From positions 248,001 to 312,000 of the forward strand of contig NZ_DBMV01000001.1 in assembly GCF_002298975.1 (NCBI RefSeq): a stretch of 64,000 nucleotides of DNA, written 5' to 3'. Below the pieces are notes generated by a model, which ran no database searches, was not told where the DNA came from, and saw only the letters and a program-made list of their open reading frames with translations. Both the position numbers and the translations under genes were made by a program. This DNA comes from Ralstonia sp. UBA689. GTDB lineage: Bacteria; Pseudomonadota; Gammaproteobacteria; Burkholderiales; Burkholderiaceae. Shown here one piece after another: positions 18,620 through 27,918 of the stretch. Within the stretch, counting starts at the first letter, position 1. Each line of letters opens with the position of its first letter.

Positions 18620-19407
18620 CCATGACTGCTACGTCCCTCGAAGTGCGCACGCAGAACCCGAAGATCGATGTTCGCGACCTGAACTTCTACTACGGCAAGT
18701 TCCACGCGCTGAAGAACATCTCGCTGCAGATTCCCGAGAAACAGGTGACGGCCTTCATCGGTCCGTCGGGTTGCGGCAAGTCGACGCTGCTGCGTACGTT
18801 CAACAAGATGTACGCCTTATATCCCGAACAGCGTGCCGAAGGCGAGATCAACATGGACGGCGAGAACCTGCTGACCTCGCGCATGGACATCGCCCTGCTG
18901 CGTGCCAAGGTGGGTATGGTGTTCCAGAAGCCGACGCCGTTCCCGATGTCGATCTACGACAACATCGCTTTTGGCGTGAAGCTGTTCGAACGCCTGTCGC
19001 GTTCCGAAATGGACGACCGCGTGGAATGGGCGCTGACCAAGGCCGCGCTGTGGAATGAAGTGAAGGACAAGCTCAACCAATCGGGCTACGGCCTGTCGGG
19101 CGGCCAGCAGCAGCGTCTGTGCATCGCACGCGGCATTGCCATCCGCCCCGAAGTGCTGCTGCTGGACGAACCGTGCTCTGCGCTGGACCCGATTTCCACC
19201 GGTAAGATCGAAGAGTTGATTGCCGAGCTGAAGGACGACTACACCGTCGTCATCGTGACGCACAACATGCAGCAGGCGGCGCGCTGCTCCGACTACACCG
19301 CCTATATGTACCTGGGCGAGCTGATCGAGTTCGGCGAAACCGAGAAGATCTTCATCAAGCCCCGCCGCAAAGAGACGGAAGACTACATCACCGGCCGCTT
19401 CGGCTGA
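18616..19407 (+). CDS. pstB: phosphate ABC transporter ATP-binding protein
   Basis: The 263-residue ATPase of the Pst importer. Walker A is GPSGCGKST, the signature is LSGGQQQR, and Walker B is LLLDEPCSALDP; the H-loop is in VTHNMQQA. The ATG at 18616 overlaps the pstA stop (ATGA) and yields the standard length; a longer open frame from 18526 lies inside pstA and is not used. phoU follows after 35 bases. Confidence 0.97.
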   Translation: MTMTATSLEVRTQNPKIDVRDLNFYYGKFHALKNISLQIPEKQVTAFIGPSGCGKSTLLRTFNKMYALYPEQRAEGEINMDGENLLTSRMDIALLRAKVGMVFQKPTPFPMSIYDNIAFGVKLFERLSRSEMDDRVEWALTKAALWNEVKDKLNQSGYGLSGGQQQRLCIARGIAIRPEVLLLDEPCSALDPISTGKIEELIAELKDDYTVVIVTHNMQQAARCSDYTAYMYLGELIEFGETEKIFIKPRRKETEDYITGRFG

Positions 19408-19442
19408 CCAGCAACCCGAGCCGAAGCGACAAGGAGAAAGCG

Positions 19443-20156
19443 ATGTCCGATAAACATCTGTCGACGCAATTCGACACCGACCTGACTTCCATCAGCACCA
19501 AGGTGCTGCAGATGGGTGGCTTGGTCGAGGCGCAGATCGCCCGTGCGATGCGTGCCCTGGCCAATTTCGACACCGCCATGTGCGACCAGGTGCTCGCAGT
19601 GGAGCAGGAGATCAATGCGCTCGAAATCGAGATCGACGGCGACTGCAACAACATCATCGCGCGCCGCCAGCCGACCGCCCGCGACCTGCGTCTGGTGATG
19701 GCAATCTCGAAAACCATCACCAACCTGGAACGTGCCGGCGATGAAGCCGCGAAGATCGCCAAGCGTACCAAGCGCCTCATGCAGGACCCGCTGGCGCATT
19801 CGCTGAACTACGCTGACGTGGAGCGTTCGGGCGAGATGGCCGCGACCATCCTGCGCCACGCACTGGATGCCTTCGCACGCCTGGACACAGCCGCTGCCGT
19901 GTCGATCCTGCAGGAAGATAAGGCGATCGACGAGGAATTCCGTGGCTTCATGCGCGAGCTCATCACCTACATGATGGAGAACCCGCGCACGATTTCGGTG
20001 GCGCTGGACCTGCTCTTCATCGCCAAGGCGATCGAGCGCATCGGCGACCATGCCAAGAATATCGCCGAGTTTATTATCTACATCGTCAAGGGAACCGACG
20101 TCCGGCATGCCGGACGCGAGGCGCTGGAGCGCGAGATCCTGGGCGAGGGCGAATAA
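19443..20156 (+). CDS. phoU: phosphate signalling regulator PhoU
   Basis: A 237-residue all-helical protein of two homologous three-helix bundles. Each bundle has the PhoU metal-site pattern, seen as ERAGDEAAKIAKRTKRL and ERIGDHAKNIAEF. PhoU links the Pst transporter to PhoR, repressing the Pho response when phosphate is plentiful. An AAGGAGAAAG site precedes the ATG. It lies between pstB and phoB, the usual order. Confidence 0.97.
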   Translation: MSDKHLSTQFDTDLTSISTKVLQMGGLVEAQIARAMRALANFDTAMCDQVLAVEQEINALEIEIDGDCNNIIARRQPTARDLRLVMAISKTITNLERAGDEAAKIAKRTKRLMQDPLAHSLNYADVERSGEMAATILRHALDAFARLDTAAAVSILQEDKAIDEEFRGFMRELITYMMENPRTISVALDLLFIAKAIERIGDHAKNIAEFIIYIVKGTDVRHAGREALEREILGEGE

Positions 20157-20173
20157 AAGGCAGGACTGGAGAC

Positions 20174-20893
20174 GTGAGCATGCCGAGCAGTATTCTCGTC
20201 GTGGAAGACGAACCGGCGATCGCCGAACTGATCGCCGTCAACCTGCAGCACGCGGGTCATTACCCGATTCGTGCATATAACGCAGAACAAGCGCTCTCGC
20301 TGATGAGCGACGTGCTGCCCGATCTCGTTCTGCTGGACTGGATGCTGCCGGGCAAGTCCGGCGTGATGTTCGCCAAGGAGCTGCGCGCCAATGAGCGTAC
20401 ACGCCAGATTCCGATCATCATGCTGACCGCCCGCAGCGAAGAGCAGGACAAGATCATGGGTCTGGACAGCGGCGCTGATGACTATGTCACCAAGCCGTTC
20501 TCGCCCAAGGAACTGCTGGCCCGCATCAAGGCCGTGCTGCGCCGCCGTGCGCCGCAACTGACTGACGACGTGGTGGCCATCAACGGCCTGAAGCTGGACC
20601 CGGCCACGCACCGCGTGACGGCCCTGAACACCGAAGCGGAAAACCCAATCAAGCTCGATCTGGGCCCGACCGAATTCCGCCTGCTGCATTTCCTGATGAC
20701 GCATCCGGAGCGCGTGCATAGTCGCTCGCAACTGCTCGACCAGGTGTGGGGCGATCACGTGTTCGTGGAGGAGCGCACGGTGGACGTGCACATCAAGCGC
20801 CTGCGCGCGGCACTCGCCCCGGGCGGCTACAGCAACATGATCGAAACCGTGCGCGGCAGCGGTTACCGCCTGGCGCGCAATCCGGGGCAATAA
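20174..20893 (+). CDS. phoB: phosphate response regulator PhoB
   Basis: A 239-residue OmpR-type response regulator. The receiver domain has the acidic pair EDE near the N-terminus, the phospho-acceptor Asp55 in LLDWMLPG, and the conserved Lys in TKPF. The C-terminal winged helix (residues ~135-235) contains the recognition part RTVDVHIKRLR. It should bind the boxes found upstream of pstS and olsB. The start may be GTG 20174 or ATG 20180. phoR follows after 84 bases. Confidence 0.96.
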   Translation: MSMPSSILVVEDEPAIAELIAVNLQHAGHYPIRAYNAEQALSLMSDVLPDLVLLDWMLPGKSGVMFAKELRANERTRQIPIIMLTARSEEQDKIMGLDSGADDYVTKPFSPKELLARIKAVLRRRAPQLTDDVVAINGLKLDPATHRVTALNTEAENPIKLDLGPTEFRLLHFLMTHPERVHSRSQLLDQVWGDHVFVEERTVDVHIKRLRAALAPGGYSNMIETVRGSGYRLARNPGQ

Positions 20894-20977
20894 TCGTCGG
20901 CGGATCGAACGCGCGAGTGCTTTGCCATGCATAGCGCGTTCACACGATCTTCGCGGTCCAGCACTTAGAATGCCCTC

Positions 20978-22306
20978 ATGAACGTCTTCTGGACCCGCTT
21001 TGTCGTCTTCGTTGCCCTGTTGGGCATCCTGACGGCATGCCTGTACGTCTTCGCCAACCAGGTCACCGCGCTGGCCGTGCTCAGCGCGCTGCTGCTGGCG
21101 GTGCTCCTCTATTACGTCTACCAGATCCAACGCCTGTGGCGCGTGCTGGATTCGCCGGCCTATGGCGAGATCCCGAGCGCGCTTGGCCTTTGGGGAGAGG
21201 TCTACTACCGTCTGCACCGGCTGATGAAGGGCTGGCGCACCCAGGTGCTGCAGGTCGAGCAGCAGCACAGCCGCTTTATCCAGGCCATCCAGGCATCGCC
21301 CAACGGCGTGCTGATGCTGGATGCCGAAGACCAGATCGAATGGTGCAACGCCGTGGCCGAAGAGCATTTCGGCCTGTCGGCCAAGCGTGACCTGCGCCAG
21401 CGCATTACCCACCTGATCCGCCGACCGGAGTTTGTACGCTACCTGGCGCGCGGCGAGTTCGAGGAGCCGCTCACCATGCACGACATGGGGCACCACAAGC
21501 AAAGCATCGTCTCCGCCCAGGTCCTGCCATATGGCGAAGACCGCAAGCTGCTGGTGTCGCAGGACATCACCAAGCTCGAGAACACCGAGGCGATGCGCCG
21601 CGACTTTGTCGCCAACGTCTCGCACGAGCTGAAGACGCCGCTGACGGTGCTCTCGGGCTTTCTTGAGACGGTGCGCGACCTTCCGCTGCCCGAGGAAGAC
21701 AAGAAGCGCTACCTGGACATGATGCACACGCAGGCGATGCGCATGCAGCATCTGGTGGAAGACTTGCTGGCACTGGCCACGCTCGAAGGCAACTCCGAGC
21801 CGCCGTCCGTCACGCCGGTACCGATGCAGCGCATGATGCTGCAGCTTCAGCACGACATCGAGGCACTCTCGGCAGGCCGCCACACCATCAGCATGACGTG
21901 CGACCCGACAGTGAGCGTGTGCGGGGCGGAGTTGGAGTTGCTCTCCGCCTTCAGTAACCTCGCTTCCAATGCCGTGCGCTACACGCCCGACGGCGGCAAG
22001 ATCCGCCTCGACTGGGGTGTGAAGGATGGTCACGCGGTGTTCTCCGTGACCGACACGGGTATCGGCATCGCACCTGAGCACATCCCGCGCTTGACCGAGC
22101 GCTTTTACCGTGTGGACCGCAGCCGCTCGCGCAACACCGGTGGCACGGGTCTGGGCCTGGCGATCGTCAAGCACGTACTCTCGCGCCATGGCGGCGAGCT
22201 GCAGGTGACCAGCGAGCACGGCAAGGGCAGTACGTTCCGCGCGGTGTTTCCGCCCGAGCGCACTGTGGTGCGCAGCGCCAGCATCACCGATGAGCGTGCT
22301 GCCTGA
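20978..22306 (+). CDS. phoR: phosphate sensor histidine kinase PhoR
   Basis: A 442-residue membrane kinase. Two hydrophobic helices (about 7-26 and 29-48) are followed by a PAS domain (about 95-200). The dimerisation/phosphorylation helix has His216 in NVSHELKTPL, and the ATPase domain has the N box around NLASNAVRYTPDGG and the G boxes DTGIGIAPEH and GTGLGLAIVKH. It phosphorylates PhoB when phosphate is scarce. A large periplasmic sensor is absent, as in other PhoR proteins that sense through Pst and PhoU. Confidence 0.96.
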   Translation: MNVFWTRFVVFVALLGILTACLYVFANQVTALAVLSALLLAVLLYYVYQIQRLWRVLDSPAYGEIPSALGLWGEVYYRLHRLMKGWRTQVLQVEQQHSRFIQAIQASPNGVLMLDAEDQIEWCNAVAEEHFGLSAKRDLRQRITHLIRRPEFVRYLARGEFEEPLTMHDMGHHKQSIVSAQVLPYGEDRKLLVSQDITKLENTEAMRRDFVANVSHELKTPLTVLSGFLETVRDLPLPEEDKKRYLDMMHTQAMRMQHLVEDLLALATLEGNSEPPSVTPVPMQRMMLQLQHDIEALSAGRHTISMTCDPTVSVCGAELELLSAFSNLASNAVRYTPDGGKIRLDWGVKDGHAVFSVTDTGIGIAPEHIPRLTERFYRVDRSRSRNTGGTGLGLAIVKHVLSRHGGELQVTSEHGKGSTFRAVFPPERTVVRSASITDERAA

Positions 22307-22346
22307 TCCTTGATCGATTCGCGATTCGGCTTGGCACCCCAATGAA

Positions 22347-22375
22347 AAACGCACGCTCCAAGGCGTGCGTTCTTG
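22347..22375. terminator. bidirectional terminator between phoR and ppk
   Basis: ACGCACGC (22349-22356) pairs with GCGTGCGT (22363-22370), with A-rich and T-rich flanks. It separates convergent phoR and ppk. Confidence 0.75.
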
Positions 22376-22400
22376 TTTAGCGTTCAGGAACGATCAGCGA

Positions 22401-24572
22401 TCAGCCTGCTGAAATTTCAACCGGCACACGTACGGCTGGCTCCGCAGCCGTGGCGGCTGCGACGGCCGCGGCCGTTTCTGCCGCGGCTGCAGCCTGCGGC
22501 GAGAAGTGGTTCAGCAATTCAAGTTGGCTGATGCGCACGTGCTTGCCGCGGGTCTGGCGCTGCACGTAGGTGCCATCGGGTTGCATCACCCATGCCGACG
22601 CGTTGTCACGCAGATGCACCTGCAGGCTTTCCTTGATGACGCGCGCCTTGAGCTTGCGATCGAGCACGGGGAAGGCTACCTCGACGCGCCGGAACAGGTT
22701 GCGGTCCATCCAGTCGGCGCTGGAGAGGTAGACGACTTCCTCGCCGCCAGCATGGAAGTAATAGACGCGATGGTGCTCGAGAAAGCGCCCGACGACCGAG
22801 CGCACGCCGATGTTCTCCGACAGCCCCGGAACACCCGGCTTGAGCGCGCATACCCCGCGCACGATCAGATCGATCTTCACGCCCGCACGCGAAGCCTTAT
22901 ACAGCTCGTCGATGATGGTCGGCTCCAGAAGCGCGTTCATCTTGCCAATGATGCGCGTACGTTTGCCCGAGCGGGCGGCACGCGCTTCAGCGCGGATATG
23001 CTCGATCAGGTTCTCGTGCATCGTGAACGGCGAGTGCCACAGGTGGTGCAGCTTGATCTGCGCACCCGTTCCGGTGAGCAACTGGAACACGTGGTGCACG
23101 TCTTCGCAGATATGCTCGTTGGCCGTCATCAGACCGAAGTCGGTATAGAGGCGCGCGGTCTTTGGGTGGTAATTGCCGGTGCCCAGGTGTACGTAGCGGC
23201 GTAGCTTGGCCGTCTTCCCCTTGCCGACCATCTCGCGGCGTACCACCAGCAGCATCTTGGCATGGCACTTGTGGCCCACCACACCATACACAACATGCGC
23301 GCCAGCCGATTCGAGCTGGTCGGCCCAGTTGATGTTCGTCTCTTCGTCAAAGCGCGCCAGCAGTTCGACTACGACGGTCACCTCCTTGCCGTTGTGCGCC
23401 GCCTTGATGAGCGCCTCCATCACTGGTGATTCGTTACCGGTGCGGTAGACGGTCTGCTTGATGGCGACCACATCGGGGTCGCGCGCGGCTTGTTGTAGCA
23501 GTTCCAGCACGGGCGTGAAGCTTTCGTACGGGTGGTGCAGCAGGATGTCGCCCTGGCGGATGGCATCGAACACGCTTGAGCTGTTGGCCACTGCCTTGAC
23601 CGTGGCAGGGACATGCGGCGGGTATTTCAGCATCGGCCGGTCGACCATATCGGGCACTTGCAGCAGGCGCACCAGGTTCACTGGGCCCTTGACGCGATAG
23701 CAGTCGGCCTCGGTCAGGCCGAATTCCTGCAACAGGCGGCGCGCCAGCGCGGGCGAGGTGTCGTGCGCGATTTCCAGCCGCACCGCATCGCCGAAGTGGC
23801 GCGTGGACAGTTCACCCTGCAGTGCCTCGCGCAGGTCGGTGATCTCGTCTTCCGACACGAACAGGTCGGAATTGCGCGTGACGCGGAATTGGTAGCAGCC
23901 GTGCACGTCGATCTGCGGGAACAGTTCGTGCACGAAGCCCTGCATGAACGACGACAGCAGCACGAAGCCATACGGATAGCCCGACAGTTCCGGCGGCATC
24001 TGCACCAGGCGGGGCAGGGCGCGCGGAGCTTGCACGATGGCGAGTTCCGCTTCGCGGCCGAACGCGTCCTTGCCCGAGAGCTCGATGATGAAATTCAGGC
24101 TCTTGTTGAGCACCCGAGGGAAGGGGTGCGCCGGGTCCAGTGCCATGGGCGTGAGGATCGGCACCAGTTCGCGCTGGAAGAAGCTGCGGCACCAGGCTCG
24201 CTGGGCTTCGTTCCAGTTGGTGGTCATGTGAAAGAACACCCCTTCCTTCTCCAGAAGGGGCAGGATCTCTTCCTGCAGCATGGCATACTGCTGAGTGACC
24301 AGTTGCCGCACCTGTTCCGTCACGATACCGAATGCTTGCTGCACCGATAGCCCATCCGGGGTGAGCGACGACGGGTTGTCCCGCATCTGCTCCTTCAACC
24401 CGGCGATGCGGATTTCAAAGAACTCATCCAGATTGCTCGACACGATGCAGATGAACTTCAGGCGCTCCATGAGCGGCACGCCAGGATCGGCTGCCTGGGC
24501 GAGCACACGGGCGTTGAATTCAAGGATGCCCAGTTCGCGATTGAGCAGGTCGCCCGCGGGCAATGTCGACAT
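22401..24572 (-). CDS. ppk: polyphosphate kinase 1
   Basis: PPK1 polymerises the gamma phosphate of ATP into inorganic polyphosphate. The protein starts with the family N-domain (LLNRELGILEFNARVLAQA). The two phospholipase-D-like catalytic halves carry HHPYESFTPV and VHLGTGNYHPKTARLYTDFG, the latter within the catalytic histidine region. About 45 Ala/Val-rich residues at the C-terminus look like a lineage-specific tail. ATG 24572 (723 residues) is preferred over ATG 24611 because it has GGAAC upstream and leaves room for the promoter; the longer form would add 13 residues. It is divergent from ppx. Confidence 0.95.
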   Translation of the reverse strand: MSTLPAGDLLNRELGILEFNARVLAQAADPGVPLMERLKFICIVSSNLDEFFEIRIAGLKEQMRDNPSSLTPDGLSVQQAFGIVTEQVRQLVTQQYAMLQEEILPLLEKEGVFFHMTTNWNEAQRAWCRSFFQRELVPILTPMALDPAHPFPRVLNKSLNFIIELSGKDAFGREAELAIVQAPRALPRLVQMPPELSGYPYGFVLLSSFMQGFVHELFPQIDVHGCYQFRVTRNSDLFVSEDEITDLREALQGELSTRHFGDAVRLEIAHDTSPALARRLLQEFGLTEADCYRVKGPVNLVRLLQVPDMVDRPMLKYPPHVPATVKAVANSSSVFDAIRQGDILLHHPYESFTPVLELLQQAARDPDVVAIKQTVYRTGNESPVMEALIKAAHNGKEVTVVVELLARFDEETNINWADQLESAGAHVVYGVVGHKCHAKMLLVVRREMVGKGKTAKLRRYVHLGTGNYHPKTARLYTDFGLMTANEHICEDVHHVFQLLTGTGAQIKLHHLWHSPFTMHENLIEHIRAEARAARSGKRTRIIGKMNALLEPTIIDELYKASRAGVKIDLIVRGVCALKPGVPGLSENIGVRSVVGRFLEHHRVYYFHAGGEEVVYLSSADWMDRNLFRRVEVAFPVLDRKLKARVIKESLQVHLRDNASAWVMQPDGTYVQRQTRGKHVRISQLELLNHFSPQAAAAAETAAAVAAATAAEPAVRVPVEISAG

Positions 24573-24601
24573 GTTCTGTTCCAGCGAATGACTATCCGGC
24601 C

Positions 24602-24635
24602 ACTTTTTCATAGTCTGGTGTCAAATTTGTGACAC
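24602..24635 (-). promoter_or_regulatory. candidate PhoB box and -10 upstream of ppk
   Basis: On the minus strand GTGTCAC-AAAT-TTGACAC (24635-24618) resembles the PhoB consensus, and AAAAGT (24607-24602) lies 10 bases downstream, the same spacing as at pstS and olsB. The match is weaker than at those genes. The same bases form an inverted repeat GTGTCA-N6-TGACAC. Confidence 0.4.
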
Positions 24636-24740
24636 ATTTGAATTGTCACGTTCGGGACACAATAGAGACATATTTTGTTGTCCTGCGTTGCAAACGACAA
24701 TACTCCGCGGTCTGATCGCGTTCCTCATCCGTTTCCATTC

Positions 24741-26276
24741 ATGAGTCCCACCCCCCGTCTGCTGGCCGCTGTCGACATGGGCTCCAACAGCTTCCGGCTA
24801 ATGATCGGCCGTGTCGACGAGACTGTCACCACCAGTGGCACCAGCAGCCAGATCTTCCAGGTCGATGCGCTGCGCGAGCCGGTGCGTTTGGCCGCTGGGC
24901 TTACGCAAGATAAATACCTGGATCAACCCGCACGCCGACGAGGCGTCGACGCACTGCGCCGCTTCGGCGACCGGCTGCGCGATTTCTCGCCGGATCACGT
25001 GCGCGCGGTGGCGACCAACACGTTGCGCGTGGCCAAGAATGCGCAGGAATTCCTGATCGAGGCGGAAGCTGCACTCGGCTTCCCCATCGAAGTGATTGCG
25101 GGCCGCGAAGAGGCGCGGCTGATCTATCTTGGCGCATCACACGACGCGCCGGCGTGTCAAGGCAACCGGCTTGTCGTCGACATCGGCGGCGGCTCGACCG
25201 AGTTCATCATCGGCAACGGCTACAAGCCCAAGCTGATGGAATCGCTCTACATTGGCTGCGTCTCGCATAGCCGTCACTTCTTCCCCAACGGCAGCGTGGA
25301 CGACTACGCGATGAAGCAGGCCGAGTTGGCCGCGCGTCGCGAAATTCAGATATTGGTGCAGCAATACCGCACGGCCGGCTGGAACCAGGCGGTGGGCTCG
25401 TCGGGTACGGCTCGCGCGCTGGCCGAGTTGATCGAGCTGAACGGCTTCAACGACAAAGGCAGCGAGCACGGCATCACCCGCGAAGGGCTGGAGCGCCTCA
25501 AGCGCGCGCTCATCAAGGCGGAGAACACCAACCGGCTGAAACTGACCGGCCTGAAGTCGGATCGCATTCCGGTGCTGCCCGGTGGGCTGTCGATCATGCT
25601 CGGCGTGTTTGCCGAGCTCGACATCGACCGCATGGATGTGACCGATGGCGCGCTGCGGCTGGGCGTGCTGTATGACCTGCTTGGTCGCAGTCACCATGAA
25701 GACATGCGCACGGTGACGATTGAGCAGTTTATGCGTCGCTACGGCGTCGATCGTGCGCAGGCGCACCGCGTGCGCGATGCCGCGATGGCGCTGCTGTCGC
25801 AGTTTCCCGATCCGCCCGACGAGCGCCGCGAAGACAACCTTGCGCTGCTCGGCTGGGCCGCGAATCTGCACGAGATTGGCATGAGCATCTCGCACAGCGG
25901 TTATCACAAGCACTCCGCCTACATTGCCAGCCATGCCGACATGCCGGGCTTCTCAAAGACGGATCAGGCCCGCTTGGCGACGCTGCTGCTGGGGCATGCG
26001 GGCAAGCTCGGCAAGCTCTCGGGCGGCGGCAAGTTTCTTGATTGGCGGATGCTGTTCAGCTTGCGTCTGGCCTTCGTGCTATGCCGCCGGCGTGGGGCGA
26101 TCCAGCTGCCGGGACTGCGGGTGCGCCATAGCGAAGGCGAACTCAACGAAGGCGGTTTCGAAGTGGAGCTGCCCAAGAGCTGGATCGAACAGAATCCGCT
26201 GGTCGAGTACAGCCTCACACAGGAAGCCGACGAATGGCAGCGCATCGGCCGTCGCTACAAGGTGGTGTACGTGTAA
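24741..26276 (+). CDS. ppx: exopolyphosphatase (Ppx/GppA family)
   Basis: A 511-residue member of the ASKHA-fold Ppx/GppA family, which releases phosphate from polyphosphate ends or hydrolyses pppGpp. AAVDMGSNSFRLMIGR is the N-terminal phosphate-binding loop, DIGGGSTEF the second, and GSSGTARAL a third. An HD-like C-terminal part (from about residue 320) is present. ATG 24741 gives the family N-terminus; the open frame extends to 24675 but without similarity. It is divergent from ppk, forming the synthesis/degradation pair. Confidence 0.94.
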   Translation: MSPTPRLLAAVDMGSNSFRLMIGRVDETVTTSGTSSQIFQVDALREPVRLAAGLTQDKYLDQPARRRGVDALRRFGDRLRDFSPDHVRAVATNTLRVAKNAQEFLIEAEAALGFPIEVIAGREEARLIYLGASHDAPACQGNRLVVDIGGGSTEFIIGNGYKPKLMESLYIGCVSHSRHFFPNGSVDDYAMKQAELAARREIQILVQQYRTAGWNQAVGSSGTARALAELIELNGFNDKGSEHGITREGLERLKRALIKAENTNRLKLTGLKSDRIPVLPGGLSIMLGVFAELDIDRMDVTDGALRLGVLYDLLGRSHHEDMRTVTIEQFMRRYGVDRAQAHRVRDAAMALLSQFPDPPDERREDNLALLGWAANLHEIGMSISHSGYHKHSAYIASHADMPGFSKTDQARLATLLLGHAGKLGKLSGGGKFLDWRMLFSLRLAFVLCRRRGAIQLPGLRVRHSEGELNEGGFEVELPKSWIEQNPLVEYSLTQEADEWQRIGRRYKVVYV

Positions 26277-26294
26277 GCGCGTCGCGCTGTCAAA

Positions 26295-26332
26295 AAGCAA
26301 AACGGCCCGGTTTGATCCGGGCCGTTTTGCGT
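26295..26332. terminator. bidirectional terminator between ppx and olsB
   Basis: A perfect 14-base inverted repeat (26297-26310 and 26317-26330) around loop TTTGAT, ending in AAAA/TTTT stretches. Confidence 0.85.
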
Positions 26333-26347
26333 TGAGGCCGTATTGCC

Positions 26348-27181
26348 TTAAGCGCGCAGGAAGTGGCGTGCGTAGCGCGGGTTGATGTCCGACAGACGCA
26401 GCAGCGTCAGGAAGTCGGCAACGTTGAAGTCGGGATCCCAGGCCGGCGCGCCGCAGATGCGGGCGCCCAGACGCAGGTAGCCCTTGACCAGCGCGGGCGG
26501 CTCGACTTCCAGGTTCTGGTTCAGCTCTTCAACTGGCAGCGGCACGCGCGGGAAGGCATGGTATTCGATCGGCGCCAGCGAACCGTCGTCGACGAAGCTG
26601 CGATAGAGGCTGGCGGCAAAGTGACCGCCGTCGCCCATCGACACGCTCGCGCAGCCCAGCATCGATTCGAACCCGTAGCGCTGCATGTATTCACCCAGGC
26701 CAGCCCACAGCGCCATGATGACGCTGCCCGAGCGGTAGTCGCGATGCACACACGAGCGGCCGAGTTCGACCATCTTCGGGCGCAGGTGCGTCAGGCGCAC
26801 GAGGTCGAACTCGGATTCGGAATACAGGCAGCCGATCTGCTTGGCGGCGTCCGGGCGCAGCACGCGGTAGGTGCCGACCACGCGCAGCGTCTTCTGGTCA
26901 CGCACGATCAGGTGATCGCACACGGGGTCGAACATGTCGACGTCCAGTTCGGTGTGCGCCGATGGCAGGCGGGCGCCCATTTCTTCGGCAAACACTTTGT
27001 AGCGCAGGCGCTGTGCTTCGGTCACTTCATCTTGATGGCGCGCCCACGAAACGGCCAGAACAGGTTTGTCACGCGTCGGAACAGCGTCGGGTGAGCGAGG
27101 AAGGCCCCTCCGTGCGTTGCCCAGATTCAGGCTCGGCAGTGCGTCGATCAACGGCTGGGTGGGCGTCGGCAGGTCTCGCAT
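26348..27181 (-). CDS. olsB: L-ornithine N-alpha-acyltransferase (OlsB-like GNAT)
   Basis: A 277-residue GNAT-fold acyltransferase. The segments RYKVFAEEMGARL, LDVDMFDPVCDHLIVRD and VVGTYRVLRPD are the hallmarks of the OlsB/hemolysin-like acyltransferase family, which makes lyso-ornithine lipid from ornithine and a 3-hydroxyacyl-ACP; ELGRSCVHRDYRSG is the acyl-donor region. An olsA partner is not adjacent. GGGGA lies about 7 bases before the ATG. Three consecutive PhoB half-sites and a -10 element lie just upstream, fitting phosphate-free lipid production in phosphate starvation. Substrate assignment is by family. Confidence 0.82.
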   Translation of the reverse strand: MRDLPTPTQPLIDALPSLNLGNARRGLPRSPDAVPTRDKPVLAVSWARHQDEVTEAQRLRYKVFAEEMGARLPSAHTELDVDMFDPVCDHLIVRDQKTLRVVGTYRVLRPDAAKQIGCLYSESEFDLVRLTHLRPKMVELGRSCVHRDYRSGSVIMALWAGLGEYMQRYGFESMLGCASVSMGDGGHFAASLYRSFVDDGSLAPIEYHAFPRVPLPVEELNQNLEVEPPALVKGYLRLGARICGAPAWDPDFNVADFLTLLRLSDINPRYARHFLRA

Positions 27182-27212
27182 TCGTGCATCCCCAAGGGTG
27201 GATTTCGGGGCG

Positions 27213-27257
27213 ATTCTAGAGGCGCTGCGTGACAGATCGCTGACAAAAGCGTGTCAA
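27213..27257 (-). promoter_or_regulatory. PhoB-dependent promoter of olsB
   Basis: On the minus strand TTGACAC-GCTT-TTGTCAG-CGAT-CTGTCAC (27257-27229) gives three CTGTCAT-like units at exact 11-base steps. A -10 hexamer TAGAAT (27218-27213) follows after a 10-base spacer, the geometry of PhoB class promoters. Confidence 0.75.
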
Positions 27258-27309
27258 TCGTGGCTGTTACGTGAAATTTACGTGGCGTTCCCGTGACAAC
27301 GATGACGTG

Positions 27310-27783
27310 TCACACAAGATCGGGGTTGACCACCGCGCGCAGCACGGTCTGCGCCTCGCCCTCGCGCACACGGCGGCACAGCCACCAGATGCCGGCCTTC
27401 TTCACGCTCCAGTCCATCTCGGTGCCGGCGATCAGCAGACTGGCCAGGCGGCCGATCCACGGCTGATGGCCTACCAGCAGCACGTTCGCATTGGATGACC
27501 AGTCGATCGCGGAGAGGACGGCGCTGACATCGGCGCCCGGGGCGATTTCCTGCACCGTGCGGAAATGCTCGGTGAGGGCACGCGCTGTCTGCTGCGTGCG
27601 CACGGCGGGGCTCACGAGCACCTGCGTGTCTTCGGGCAGGCGGGGGCGCAGCCAAGCAGCCATCTTCTCGGCCTGCTTTTCGCCGCGCTTGGTCAGTTCA
27701 CGTTGGAGATCGGTGCTGCGCTGGATGCGCAGCGGTGCGGTCACGTCTTCGGCTTCGGCGTGGCGCCACAGGATGAGGTTCAT
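27310..27783 (-). CDS. sixA: SixA-type phosphohistidine phosphatase
   Basis: A 157-residue histidine phosphatase. The catalytic motif is LWRHAEAE with His8, followed by RELTKRGEKQAEKMA, LVSPAVRTQQTA, and the second histidine in VLLVGHQPWIG. SixA removes phosphate from phosphohistidine in phosphorelay or PTS proteins. AGGAGT-like sequence precedes the ATG. It lies in the same direction as olsB but 128 bases upstream of it, the gap holding the olsB promoter. Confidence 0.85.
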   Translation of the reverse strand: MNLILWRHAEAEDVTAPLRIQRSTDLQRELTKRGEKQAEKMAAWLRPRLPEDTQVLVSPAVRTQQTARALTEHFRTVQEIAPGADVSAVLSAIDWSSNANVLLVGHQPWIGRLASLLIAGTEMDWSVKKAGIWWLCRRVREGEAQTVLRAVVNPDLV

Positions 27784-27866
27784 GGAGGAGTGATCTGCGG
27801 AGGATGCTGCATGGCGCGGATGTTGTCTTTATAGCACCGCCATATGACATCAGTTGCCATCTCCAA

Positions 27867-27905
27867 AGCAAAACGGCTTACGTGATGAACGTAAGCCGTT
27901 TTGTT
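27867..27905 (-). terminator. terminator downstream of tRNA-Pro
   Basis: A perfect 14-base inverted repeat (27869-27882 and 27890-27903) with a T-rich 3' flank on the minus strand, about 14 bases after the tRNA. Confidence 0.8.
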
Positions 27906-27918
27906 TCCTGCCAAATCG

